A stretch of 64,000 nucleotides of DNA from JBJMHZ01 sp045807125 (GCA_045807125.1 JBJMHZ010000052.1:163777-227776); one strand, 5' to 3'; shown: positions 36,377 to 45,557, numbered from the stretch's first letter. A program made the numbers and translations. Notes: generated from the sequence alone by a model not told the origin.

Positions 36377-36726
36377 TTACGACGGGTCATCTCGGAGCGC
36401 CTTCCAGAGCATGGCCTCCCGTGCCGGGGCTTCGTCGATCGTGCCGAGCGCGGCGCATGCCGCCTCCACGACCTTGGTCGCGGGCAGGTCCTCCTCGGTG
36501 AGCAGCGCGAGCGCGTCGAGGAGCGGCTCGCGGAACCACAGCACCGAAGGCACGGAGACCTCGTACGTGACCTCCTGCTCCTCCGCCTTCCGCAACTCGC
36601 GACGGTGCGCCGATCGCACCCGCTTGACGGCCCGCGCGTCCCCGGCGTCCAGCGGCGCCCCGCCATGGCGGCGGCCAGGACGCGGTCGGGCGACGGCCGC
36701 AACGCGTCGGGCGCGTGATCGGCCAT
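36377..36726 (-). pseudogene. Small gene with a single-base frameshift
   Basis: From an ATG at 36726 one frame reads MADHAPDALRPSPDRVLAAAM and then loses sense. From about 36660 a second frame continues plausibly (DAGDARAVKRVRSAHRREL, QEVTYEVSVPSVLWFREPLL, TKVVEAACAALGTIDEAPAREAMLWKAL) to the stop at 36377. Adding one G to the four-G run at about 36658-36661 (minus-strand sense) joins them into a clean ~115-residue protein. Either a real mutation or a homopolymer sequencing error. No family recognised. Confidence 0.5.
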
Positions 36727-36946
36727 GAGGCGGACCGCGGTCACCACCAGGCGTCGCAACCATACGCGCCGCTGACCTGCGGTGACGAGGTTCGGTGCCC
36801 GCCTGACCTGGGGTTTACCGTTGGTCCACGTGGCTTGCGTTGGCTGTCTGCGAACCTGTTGCGGACTAGCTGCGGACTGACAGCCTCGTCTGACCGGGCG
36901 GTCATTGACGCGTTCTACCGCACCTGCACGGGCCCTGGCGTCAGGA

Positions 36947-37153
36947 CTAGTCGGAGAACCCGCTGTCGCGCGGGTCACGGAACGGTTCGCCATCAGCTTC
37001 CAGTAGCGCGACTCCTGCAATCTCTCGACGCTGCACGTCGTGCACGCTGCGCGCACGGTGCCCGAGCGCCTTGTCCCGCCGGACGCTGCGCACGTACAGC
37101 ACGGCGATGAGCAGGACCCCTGCCGCGACGGCGAGGGCGATGACAACGGCCAT
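36947..37153 (-). CDS. Small single-pass membrane protein
   Basis: 68 residues: an N-terminal membrane helix (MAVVIALAVAAGVLLIAVLY) followed by a basic, charged cytoplasmic tail (VRSVRRDKALGHRARSVHD). The ATG at 37153 lies 6 nt after TACCGT (37165-37160), a -10-type hexamer close to the leaderless spacing used by several genes in the window. Function unknown; the only intact-looking gene in its immediate neighbourhood. Confidence 0.5.
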   Translation of the reverse strand: MAVVIALAVAAGVLLIAVLYVRSVRRDKALGHRARSVHDVQRREIAGVALLEADGEPFRDPRDSGFSD

Positions 37154-37352
37154 GGCCGCACGGTACGTCGAAGGCGAGCAGGAGTCGACCACCTGCGAGC
37201 ACGTGGAGAGCCGGCGAGGGGGGTCGGGCAGCGCTTCGTCCATCGTGGCCGGCTCGGACCCAGCGACCACGCCTCACGGGCCCGCTCACGAAGGTCAAGA
37301 TCTGTCAGCAACGGAACCGACAGCTTGCCGGAGCTGCTGCGTTGATGATGGG

Positions 37353-37385
37353 GGGTCCAGTAACTCGCGGCTGGTTACTGGACCC
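37353..37385. repeat. Perfect 12-bp inverted repeat
   Basis: GGGTCCAGTAAC (37353-37364) and GTTACTGGACCC (37374-37385) around a 9-nt centre, 50 bp before a short signal-peptide gene. No T-tract follows. Could be an operator, a small hairpin, or an end of a lost mobile element. Confidence 0.8.
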
Positions 37386-37434
37386 TGGCGGCGCACCGGA
37401 ATCACCGGCCGGCAAGATCGGAGCGCACGTCATC

Positions 37435-37572
37435 ATGCGTCGAATTGCTGCCACCGCCCTGCTTGCCTCCGTCGCCGCACTGACGGCGCTCGTCACCGTC
37501 CCAGCGGCGGCGGGTCAACTTGCCAGGGCCGGCCCCGCCCCCTCTGGCATCCCCTGCTGCACGCCTCAGTAG
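37435..37572 (+). CDS. Very small secreted peptide (signal peptide plus ~20 residues)
   Basis: 45 residues: MRRIAATALLASVAALTALV is a textbook Sec signal, ending at or near PAAAG, and the short mature part finishes SGIPCCTPQ with adjacent cysteines. GGAG lies 11 nt before the ATG, which is long. Either a genuine microprotein or the stub of a truncated secreted protein in this decayed region. Confidence 0.4.
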   Translation: MRRIAATALLASVAALTALVTVPAAAGQLARAGPAPSGIPCCTPQ

Positions 37573-37703
37573 CGCGCTTGGGTGGTGGCCAGCTCGCTCC
37601 ACAAGGCGTGGGTCGCAGAGCTGTCCACTGTCGAGCGGCCAGCCCTCAAGAAGCGGCGCGCGGCGGTCGACGGCAACGAGCCGCCGCGCCGCGAAAGGGC
37701 GGT

Positions 37704-37964
37704 TCAGTTGCCCAGCGTTTGCAGGCGGGTGACAAGCTCGAAGCGCGCTTGGTCCCACGCCCTGCCAGGGTCGTTCGCTGGCATCGGCTCGGTCTCCATG
37801 ACGATCTTGCCGTCGACCAGCACCATGCCCACGTACTCCTCGGGGTCGACCGACACGCACCGGGCGGCGATCTCCCACCGGATTGCCGTGCCCATCGGGA
37901 AGACCGCGCCGGAGCGGACCTCGACGCCGCCGATGGTCTTGCGGCTGTAGCTTCCGAACGTCAT
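37704..37964 (-). CDS. Small protein of unknown function
   Basis: 86 residues starting MTFGSYSRKTIGGVEVRSGA. Mixed alpha/beta pattern (AIRWEIAARCVSVDPEEYVG, GMVLVDGKIVMETEPMPAND, ARFELVTRLQTLGN), no signal or membrane segment. The ATG at 37964 is 8 nt after TAGCCT (37978-37973), again a leaderless-type arrangement; a TTG three codons upstream is less likely. I do not recognise the family. Confidence 0.55.
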   Translation of the reverse strand: MTFGSYSRKTIGGVEVRSGAVFPMGTAIRWEIAARCVSVDPEEYVGMVLVDGKIVMETEPMPANDPGRAWDQARFELVTRLQTLGN

Positions 37965-38197
37965 GCCCGCCAAGGCTACCCGCGCGCCGCCGCGTCGCCG
38001 CGCAAGCGGTCCTGGTGCGTTCCGCGAGCCGGCTGGGCGCTCTCAGAGGCGTCGTTCTACGAGGACGACGACGTGCCCCGTGGTCGACGCATGACCCGTC
38101 GCATGTATCAGGAGCAGGGTACCCGCGACTCAGCGTCGGTTGCCCGTCGTGGGCGCACCTGCCACCGCCCCTCAACAGCCGAGAGGGACGACTACCC

Positions 38198-38590
38198 ATG
38201 ACCACACCACTTCCGCGCAGCTACTACAGCGCAGCCGAGACAGCCTCGTTCGTTGAGGCGACTCTGCGCCACGCCTTCCCCGGCGTCGAGTTCGAGGTAG
38301 CCGTAGAGCGCCGTGACGACGGGCACCATCTGACCGTGCGCTGGCCGGACGACGGCCCGGACGTGCTGGCCGTGCATCGCCTCGTGCGCTGCTTCGTCGG
38401 CAAGCAGCCCGACCCGGACCATCCAGGCGAGATGCGCGACGTGACGACCCTGCTGCTGGACGACATCGGCGAACCGTGGGAGGCGAGGTTCCCTGTCGTG
38501 GCCGTGACCGCGCAGCGTGTTCGGCCCGTCGAGCCCTACCCGGTGAGCATCGGCCGGCGCTGGGCCGGTCGGCTGCGTCTCCGGCGCTAG
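38198..38590 (+). CDS. LPD29-like domain protein (polyvalent-protein module)
   Basis: 130 residues. The N-terminal YYSAAETASFVEATLRHAFPG then VEFEVAVERRDDGHHLTVRW and GPDVLAVHRLVRCFVGKQ follow the pattern of LPD29, a domain found in large polyvalent proteins of phages and conjugative elements and as stand-alone cargo proteins. GAGAGGGA precedes the ATG at 38198. Its presence marks the region as of mobile-element origin. Function of LPD29 is not established. Confidence 0.6.
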   Translation: MTTPLPRSYYSAAETASFVEATLRHAFPGVEFEVAVERRDDGHHLTVRWPDDGPDVLAVHRLVRCFVGKQPDPDHPGEMRDVTTLLLDDIGEPWEARFPVVAVTAQRVRPVEPYPVSIGRRWAGRLRLRR

Positions 38591-38959
38591 CGCCGGGTCG
38601 CATTCGCATTCGCAATTCGCGTTTGGTCCCCCGCGCTCACCCGAGGGTCGCGTAGCCGCAGGTCAGCGCCCCGGCTGACGGCACAAGAACCCCCGCCCGG
38701 CGACCGTTCGGCCTTCGCAGAAACCCTGCCCGCCTGCATCCGAGGGGGACGGTTGCGCGCCGCGTGGCATCGTGCCCAGGCATCGCTTCCAGTCCCGCGA
38801 TCCCCGCGCCATCAGCTTCGGCATACGTGGCTCGTGGACCGGAGCACCAACCACGTCGAGAGGTCGGCGGCGAAGGCGTGCTCGGCCTTCAGCAAAAAGT
38901 CCAAGCCGTGCTCACGCAGGAGCCGGGGCTGGAAGGGGCGAGCCGGTGAGCGCGCCCTT
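38591..38959 (+). other. Gene-poor stretch
   Basis: About 370 bp with no supportable gene. Its right end contains AGCGCGCCCTTCCA (38949-38962), repeated 20 bp later (38969-38982) at the edge of the ParB-like fragment. Confidence 0.5.
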
Positions 38960-39140
38960 CCACCGGTTAGCGCGCCCTTCCAGGTGATGCCGCCGCTCGT
39001 CACCGACGAGTACGGCCGGATCATCGACGGCCACCACCGCTCGCGCATCGCAGCCCGGCGGCACCTGAACCGCGAGCTGATCTCGATGGGGATGGACCCA
39101 TTTCTGCCTCCACCTGCCACGATCGGAGGGGTCAGAGTCC
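38960..39140 (+). pseudogene. Fragment of a ParB/Srx-like nuclease-fold gene
   Basis: One frame reads FQVMPPLVTDEYGRIIDGHH followed by RSRIAARRHLN, the core of ParB-N/sulfiredoxin-like domains (the GHHRSRIAA box is diagnostic). No start, no helix-turn-helix and no sensible N- or C-terminal extension are present, and it runs into the antisense of a pentapeptide-repeat gene. The direct repeat at 38949/38969 sits where it breaks. A plasmid- or element-derived remnant. Confidence 0.55.
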
Positions 39141-39146
39141 GCGCCC

Positions 39147-39950
39147 CTACAGGTAGTTCGGATCAACTCCACGAGCCGCGGCGAGCTGCTGCTTCGACAC
39201 CACGGCGCGCCTGTGGTCGGCGCGCGTGAGGTCGGCGCCCCTGAGGTCGGCGCCCGTGAAGTTGGCGCGCGTGAGGTTGTATCGCTCGAGCCGGACCTCC
39301 AGCAGGTCGAGCGGCGGCTCGCCTGGGACGGGCCTGCGGCGCCCCAACACGGTGAGGACAGCCTGCACGTCCACCTGCGCAACGGGGGGCGTCGTCCGTG
39401 GATGTGCAGTCGTTCGCCGACCAGCGACCCTACGGTCACGCAGGGGCTCCGGAGGTGGTGGCGCCTTGAGCGGTGCTTGGGTGCGGACGAAGGCGGCGAG
39501 GGCTTCGATGATGGTGGGCTGGTCGCGTGGGGAGTCGCGCATCAGTCATTCGAGGGCGTAGATGCCGCCGAGCCGCACCTCAAGCTTTTCGCTGCCGAGC
39601 TGTTCGATCGCCGCGGTGTAGCGCGTCGTGCGGTTCTGGTCCCGGTCGAGCTCCTGCCGCTGGTGGGTGTACCAGAGGGTCAGCGCAGCACCGATCCCAG
39701 CGAGGATGGCGAGGAGGTTGCGCCGCTCGTCGCTGATCCTCGCTGCCTCGTCGTTGGGCTTCAGCCGTAGGTGCTCCTGGTGGACCAGCCACGGTGGCCC
39801 CTTGTAGACGACCCACAGCAGGCCAGCCAGGAGGAGGAGGAGTCCCGCCGCAGCGACCACACGCGCGGCACGCCGGCTTCGCCAGCCGCCACCGAACGAC
39901 TGGCGGTCGGCCAAGGCGAGGGGGCGCGCTTGCCGACGCGGCCGGGTCAT
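39147..39950 (-). pseudogene. Pentapeptide-repeat membrane protein with premature stop
   Basis: Reading from the ATG at 39950: basic N-terminus, two membrane helices (VVAAAGLLLLLAGLLWVVY and NLLAILAGIGAALTLWYT), then RDQNRTTRYTAAIEQLGSEK and LEVRLGGIYALE, where a TGA (39548-39546) stops translation at codon 135. The same frame continues LMRDSPRDQPTIIEALAAFV and ends with pentapeptide repeats (NLTRANFTGADLRGADLTRA) at 39147. Relatives read through with Arg here, so CGA has become TGA. The start overlaps the upstream gene (ATGA). Third gene of the collagen-like operon. Confidence 0.8.
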
Positions 39951-40305
39951 ACCGTCGCCGCTCGGCGCTTCGCACGTCGCCGGATAACGCTGTCCTTCAC
40001 CACTGCCCAAGCGGCGAAGATGCCAGCGATCCCCAGGTCGGCCTCGGCGTTCTGCCCCTCGTCCAGCTTGCATCGGCTGACGGCAGAGGCGTAGTCGCCG
40101 GCAGGCGCATCCATGATGTCCATCGTGGTTGCTGGGCCGAAGTCGCCCGGCGCGTAGCCAAGCCACTGCGGGTGGGGTCGTAGGCGGGAGCCGAGGCCAG
40201 ACCCGCAGTCGTACAAGTAGCCGCCACGCGAGGATGCGACTGCGGCGCTCGGCCAGATGGCCGGCACGACGAAGACCAACGCGAGCCCAAGGGAGAGCCA
40301 CGCCC

Positions 40306-40313
40306 GCTTAAGC
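40306..40313. repeat. Target-site duplication, left copy
   Basis: GCTTAAGC, itself a palindrome, identical to 41746-41753 across the insertion sequence. Confidence 0.9.
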
Positions 40314-41745
40314 GGCCCTACGCCATTAAGCGTGGTAGGCGGCCTCTGATCCGTGCTGGTTGTTGAGTGTGCCAGTCGACGCCGCAGTGGAGCAGGAGAC
40401 GCAGCCGGTAGTTGTCGAAGTTCCGGAAGCCGTGCCCGGTTCGCTTGATCTTCTTGATCAGCAGGTTGACGGCTTCGGTGGGTCCGTTGGAGATCCCGCC
40501 GGTGTCGAAGTAGGCGAGCAGCTCCTCGCGCCAGGCGTCGATGGTGCGGGCGAGGCGGCGCAGCTCGGGGACCTCGGCGTCGGCGCAGTAGGTCAACCAG
40601 CGGAACAGCCGCTGCTCGGCGTCGGCGCGGTCGCGGGCGCGGAAGAGCAGCCGCAGGTCTTGGGCGGCGATCCAGGCGGCGCTGATCTCACCGTGCACGT
40701 CGGCGGCCTCCAGCCCGGCGAGCAGCCGGGCCCACGAGCGATCGCTGTGGTGGTCGAAGCCGCGACGCAGCAGCCGCCTGATCCGGAACAGCGGTTCATC
40801 GCGGCGGCCGCGATGGCCGAGCGTCTCCCGCTGAGCCCGGCGGCGCACCCGGTCCAGCGCGTCGAACCCGAGCCGAGTGACGTGGAACGCGTCGAGCACC
40901 CGGATCCGCGTGCGGAAGGCTGGTCCGCAGCGCGGTGGCATAGCCGCGGAACGGGTCCAGCGCGGCCACCGACGCACCGGCCCGCCACGCCTCGTCACGG
41001 CCGGACATCCAGCTGGACAAGGCGATCCCGGTGCGGGCCGGCAGCACGTCGAGCAGCCGTGGCGGACCGGTCAGGTCGACAACGCCGGTGACGAACCTCG
41101 TCGGCCGGCGGGCGCTGGCGGCGAGGAACGCGGTCTCGTCCACGCCGAGCGCGCTGACCCCGGCGAGCCTGCTCGGGTCGTCGACCAGCGGGGCGCCGTG
41201 CTCGCGGACCGCCCGCATCAGCGTGCCCCACGCGACCCCGAACGCCGCCGCGACCTGGGCCACCGCGTGGCCGTCCTCACCGACGCGCCGGCAGGCTTCC
41301 CGGCGGGCCCGCTCGGTCAGCGACGCCCGCGCCCGGATCGCCTCCGACGTCTCGGTCCACGTCGCGCGCGGGCAGGTCGGCTCGACGCAGCGCCACACCC
41401 GCTTGACCCACACCAGCGTCACCGGACGACCACCGGCCGGCAGGTCGCGGATCCACGTCGGACGCCGATCATGCAGCCGGGCGACCACCCCGCAGTCCGG
41501 GCAGCCGGCCACCTCGGCGGTCGTCTCGATCGCCTGCTCCAACTCGCCGACCTGCTCGGACACGGCCAGCAACCGGAACCCAGCCAACCCGAGCATCGCT
41601 GTCGCCGCGCTAACCTCATCAACCACCTGGGGCCTCCCCTCGACTCGTGTCCAGCCACCACGAATCGTGAGGCCCCAGGCCCCTCCCACCGCCTCAACGC
41701 CGCGCCGAGACGATCACCCGCTACCACGCTCAATGACGAAGAGCC
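40314..41745 (-). mobile_element. ISL3-family insertion sequence, 1432 bp
   Basis: Left end GGCCCTACGCCATTAAGCG at 40314 and, on the other strand, right end GGCTCTTCGTCATTGAGCG at 41745 form 25-bp inverted repeats with four mismatches. The element is flanked by a perfect 8-bp direct repeat GCTTAAGC (40306-40313 and 41746-41753), the duplication length of ISL3. It encodes one ISL3 transposase now split by a frameshift. It disrupts a secreted-protein gene. Confidence 0.93.
40318..41626 (-). pseudogene. ISL3-family transposase, frameshifted
   Basis: N-terminal part from GTG 41626 (SD GAGGGGAGG): zinc-finger region with CPDCGVVARLHDRR and CVEPTCPRATW, helix-turn-helix, then the catalytic start GVSALGVDETAFLA. 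The frame breaks near 40923 at FRGYATALRTSLPHA; the sense continues in the next frame with RVLDAFHVTRLGFDALDRVRRR and the conserved end TGGISNGPTEAVNLLIKKIK. One extra G at about 40918-40926 explains the shift. Programmed frameshifting is not the rule for ISL3, so it is probably inactive. The stop TAG lies inside the left inverted repeat. Confidence 0.88.
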
Positions 41746-41753
41746 GCTTAAGC
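41746..41753. repeat. Target-site duplication, right copy
   Basis: GCTTAAGC, matching 40306-40313. Confidence 0.9.
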
Positions 41754-41823
41754 CTCGCGCGGACCGCTGGAGGTGGCACGGGTTCCATCATCGTCATAGG
41801 TGCGTCCAGACCCCCAGCCATGT

Positions 41824-42147
41824 CTAAGGCCAGGTCGAGATGTGGCAGGGGTTGTCGAACGACCCACAACCCGAGGCACCGGCCGAGCCCGCTGACCCCG
41901 CCGCCCCTGCCGATCCCTGCGGCCCGGTGGAACCGCGCGGCCCCATTGGACCCTGCGGTCCTTCAAGTCCTGACGGTCCTTGTGGCCCTTCCGGGCCGGC
42001 TGGCCCCTGCGGCCCAGGTATCGACCGCAGGTGCTCCACCTTCACAACGCGCGCCCGAAGCTGCGCCACCTGCACGTAGCTCACGGCCAAGGCACCAGCC
42101 AGCACCAGGACGAGGCCCGTGAGGCCGGCGACGATTACTCTCCGCAT
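41824..42147 (-). CDS. Membrane-anchored collagen-like protein
   Basis: 107 residues: a single N-terminal membrane helix (VIVAGLTGLVLVLAGALAVS), a short coiled stretch (VQVAQLRARVVKVEHLRS), then 17 uninterrupted Gly-X-Y triplets beginning GPQGPAGPEGPQGPSGLEG, and a short Cys-containing cap (CGSFDNPCHISTWP). Such bacterial collagen-like proteins form triple helices outside the cell and act in adhesion or as structural spacers; the heptad-like stretch may be the trimerisation part and the two cysteines may crosslink. First gene of a three-gene operon whose other members are broken. It ends 26 nt before the next start. Confidence 0.82.
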   Translation of the reverse strand: MRRVIVAGLTGLVLVLAGALAVSYVQVAQLRARVVKVEHLRSIPGPQGPAGPEGPQGPSGLEGPQGPMGPRGSTGPQGSAGAAGSAGSAGASGCGSFDNPCHISTWP

Positions 42148-42282
42148 CCGATCATTGGAGCAGCACCGACCGCTCCTCTCAACCGGAATGTCGAAACCCG
42201 ATGTCCCTAATCACGGCCCTAAAATCGGACTCTGGACACCGACGCCTGCGCTACGAAGTGCGCTGACCTGCGGTTAAGTTGG

Positions 42283-42356
42283 AGCCGGCGCCCGGATTCG
42301 AACCGGGAACCTGCCGATTACAAGTCGGCTGCGCTGCCAGGTTGCGCCACGCCGGC
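42283..42356 (-). tRNA. tRNA-Thr(TGT)
   Basis: 74-nt cloverleaf on the minus strand: 7-bp acceptor stem GCCGGCG/CGCCGGC, anticodon loop CTTGTAA with anticodon TGT (codon ACA), and a T arm with GGTTCGAATCC. No encoded CCA. Its 3' end faces the accessory region at lower coordinates. Confidence 0.95.
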
Positions 42357-42401
42357 GGGCAGGGCCGATCGTACGCGACGGACGGCACCGGCCCTGCTCG
42401 C

Positions 42402-43040
42402 TCAGCCGGCCTCGGCGACGGACCGCTCGCGCACGTGCAGCTCGATCTTGCGCTTGACCCGCTGCAGCGCGTTGTCGACCGCCTTGACGTGCCGGTCCAC
42501 GCGCTCGGCGATCGCCTGGTAGGACAGGCCGTCGAGGTAGAGCCGCAGCACCTCCACCTCCAGGTCGGACAGCGCCTCGTCGACGTGCCGCTGCAGCGCC
42601 CGCACCCGCTCGGCGGAGATGACGAGCTCGGCGGGGTCGCAGCCGGTGGTCGAGGACCACAGCTCACCGATCACCCAATCGCCCTCGCCGGCCGCGTCGT
42701 CCGGCCCGGCCGGCCCGGAGAGCGACACGTAGCTGTTGAGCGGGGAGTGCTTGCGGCGGGTGGCGCTCTTGACGGCGGTCAGCACCTGGCGGGTGACGCA
42801 CAGGTCGGCGAAGGCGTGGAACGGCACCCCCTGCGCGCCGTCGTAGTCGCGGATCGCCTTGTAGAGCCCGATCATGCCCTCCTGCACGATGTCGTCGTGG
42901 TCGGCGCCGACGAGGAAGTACGCCCGGGCCTTGGCCCGCGCGAAGCCGCGGTAGCGGAGCAGCAGGTCGGCCAGCGCGCGCTCGTCACCGGTCCGGGCGC
43001 GCACGAGCAGCGCCTCGTCCTCGTGCGGTGATCCGCTCAC
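42402..43040 (-). CDS. SigH-like (Spo0H-type) sigma-70 family factor
   Basis: 212 residues. Region 2: DEALLVRARTGDERALADLLLRYR then GADHDDIVQEGMIGLYKAIRDYD; region 4: LSDLEVEVLRLYLDGLSYQAIAERVDRHVKAVDNALQRVKRKI. This SigH/Spo0H-like factor is conserved in actinobacteria between rlmB and tRNA-Thr, exactly as here. It is not a typical ECF factor. Start GTG at 43040. Target genes unknown. Confidence 0.88.
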   Translation of the reverse strand: MSGSPHEDEALLVRARTGDERALADLLLRYRGFARAKARAYFLVGADHDDIVQEGMIGLYKAIRDYDGAQGVPFHAFADLCVTRQVLTAVKSATRRKHSPLNSYVSLSGPAGPDDAAGEGDWVIGELWSSTTGCDPAELVISAERVRALQRHVDEALSDLEVEVLRLYLDGLSYQAIAERVDRHVKAVDNALQRVKRKIELHVRERSVAEAG

Positions 43041-43164
43041 GCCGTCCCCCCAGGGTCGGTGGCCGCTGCGCCCATGGCGGGCGGTCCAACGACACCGCTG
43101 ACGGCCGGTTACGGGATCGGCGCCGACCCGGCTCGGGATGACGCGAACGGCCCAGCAGGGCGGC

Positions 43165-44117
<953 letters not shown>

Positions 44118-44118
<1 letters not shown>

Positions 44119-45557
44119 CAGGCCCCGCCCGGTCCGGTGGCGAGGCGCCACCTGGTGCCCTCGGCGGTGTCCTCCACCACGACGCCGGCCGACTCCAGGC
44201 GGTCGCGGATCGAGTCGGCCGCCGCGAAGTCGCGGCGGGCCCGCGCCTCGGCCCGCGCATCGAGCGCGACCCGCACGAGCGCGTCGACCACCTTCTCGAG
44301 CTCACTGCCCGCACCGGTCGTCGCCGGCCACTGCGCCACCGGGTCGAGCGCGAGCACCTCCAGCATCCGGCGCACGGCGCCGAGCGCGGCCGCCAGCCGC
44401 CGGCGGTCGCCGTCGGTCAGGGCGGAGTTGCCGGCGCGGACCGTCTGGTGCACGACGGCGAGCGCCTGCGAGACGCCGAGGTCGTCGTCCATCGCCGCCG
44501 CGAACTCGGCCCAGGCCGCGTCGCCGTCCCCCGCCTCGACGCTCGCGGCCTCGGACTCGGCGAGGCCGCCGAGCGCGTCGACCGCGTTGCGCACGAACGT
44601 CTCGATGCGGGCGTACGCGGTGGCCGCCTCCTCCAGGCCAGCGTCGCTGAAATCGATCATCGAGCGGTAGTGCGCGGCGCCGAGGTAGTAGCGCAGCGCC
44701 TGTGGTCGCGCGCGCTGGAGCATGTCGGCGACCACGTACGAGTTGCCGAGGGACTTGCTCATCTTCTCGCCGCCGATGTTGAGCAGGGCGTGGTGCACCC
44801 AGTAGCGCGCGAAGCCGTCCCCTGCGCAGGTCGACTGGGCGTGCTCGTTCTCGTGGTGCGGGAACACGAGGTCGAGCCCGCCACCGTGGATGTCGAACGC
44901 CGGGCCCAGGTACTTCGTCGCCATGGCCGAGCACTCCAGGTGCCAGCCGGGCCGGCCGTCGCCCCACGGCGTCGCCCAGCTCGGCTCTCCCGGCTTGGCG
45001 CCCTTCCACAGCGCGAAGTCGAGCGGGTCGCGCTTGGGCCGGTCGGCCTCGTTGCGCTCGGTCACCGCCATGTGGTCGAGCCGCTGCCCCGACAGGGCGC
45101 CGTAGCCCGCCATCGACCGGACGTCGAAGTAGACGTCGCCACCGCTCGCGTAGGCGTGCCCGGCGTCGATGAGGCGCTGCATCAGGACGATCATCTCGGG
45201 CACGTGCCCGGTGGCCCGCGGCTCGTACGTCGGCGGCAGGCAGCCGAGCGCGTCGTACGCGGCGGTGAAGGCACGGGTGTTGCGGTCGGCGACGACCCAC
45301 CAGGGCACGCCCTCGGCGGCGGCCACGGCGAGGATCTTGTCGTCGATGTCGGTGACGTTGCGGACGTAGCTGACGTCGTAGCCGGACGCGATCAGCCAGC
45401 GGCGCAGGATGTCGAGGGCGACCGCCGAGCGCACGTGGCCGACATGCGGCGGCGACTGCACCGTCGGCCCGCAGACGTACATCGTCACCCGGCCCGGCTG
45501 GAGCGGCTCGAAGGGCCGCGTCTCGCGGGCGAGGGTGTCGTGGAGGCGCAGGGTCAC
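44118..45557 (-). CDS. cysS: Cysteinyl-tRNA synthetase
   Basis: 479 residues, class I synthetase charging tRNA-Cys. Signature motifs: the HIGH equivalent HVGH in PPHVGHVRSAVALDILRRW, zinc ligand Cys of YVCGPTV, TDIDDKI, WHLECSAMA and FPHHENEHAQS (zinc site), and KMSKSLGN. The GTG at 45557 sits exactly 7 nt after TACCCT (45570-45565) and has no ribosome site, so the mRNA is leaderless; upstream in-frame codons have no homology. MshC, the mycothiol ligase paralogue, lacks the full C-terminal domain present here. Operon cysS-rlmB. Confidence 0.96.

Larger units (their letters stand above)
39947..41797 (-). pseudogene. Secreted/membrane protein gene interrupted by the ISL3 element
   Basis: Removing 40314-41745 and one copy of the 8-bp target duplication restores one open frame of 137 codons: 41797-41746 joined to 40305-39947. 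It starts MTMMEPVPPPAVRARLKRAW and continues LSLGLALVFVVPAIWPSAAV (signal or anchor), has two Cys (YLYDCGSG, SRCKLDEGQ), and ends with a hydrophobic helix and basic tail (GIAGIFAAWAVVKDSVIRRR). No known family. The start is 26 nt after the collagen-like gene; the stop overlaps the pentapeptide gene start. The insertion falls in codon 18. Confidence 0.8.

Noticed and set aside
37201..37230. Possible attachment-site copy of the tRNA-Thr 3' end (GAGCCGGCG)
   Set aside because: Only nine bases match and the sequence diverges immediately; expected by chance in this GC-rich DNA.
40318..41626. Programmed frameshifting in the ISL3 transposase
   Set aside because: No slippery heptamer at the break and ISL3 transposases are normally one frame; a single inserted G is simpler.
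41840..42079. Plus-strand Gly-Pro-rich frame opposite the collagen-like gene
   Set aside because: Gly-Pro codons (GGN CCN) read as Gly-Pro on both strands; only the minus strand has a membrane anchor, a start and an operon context.
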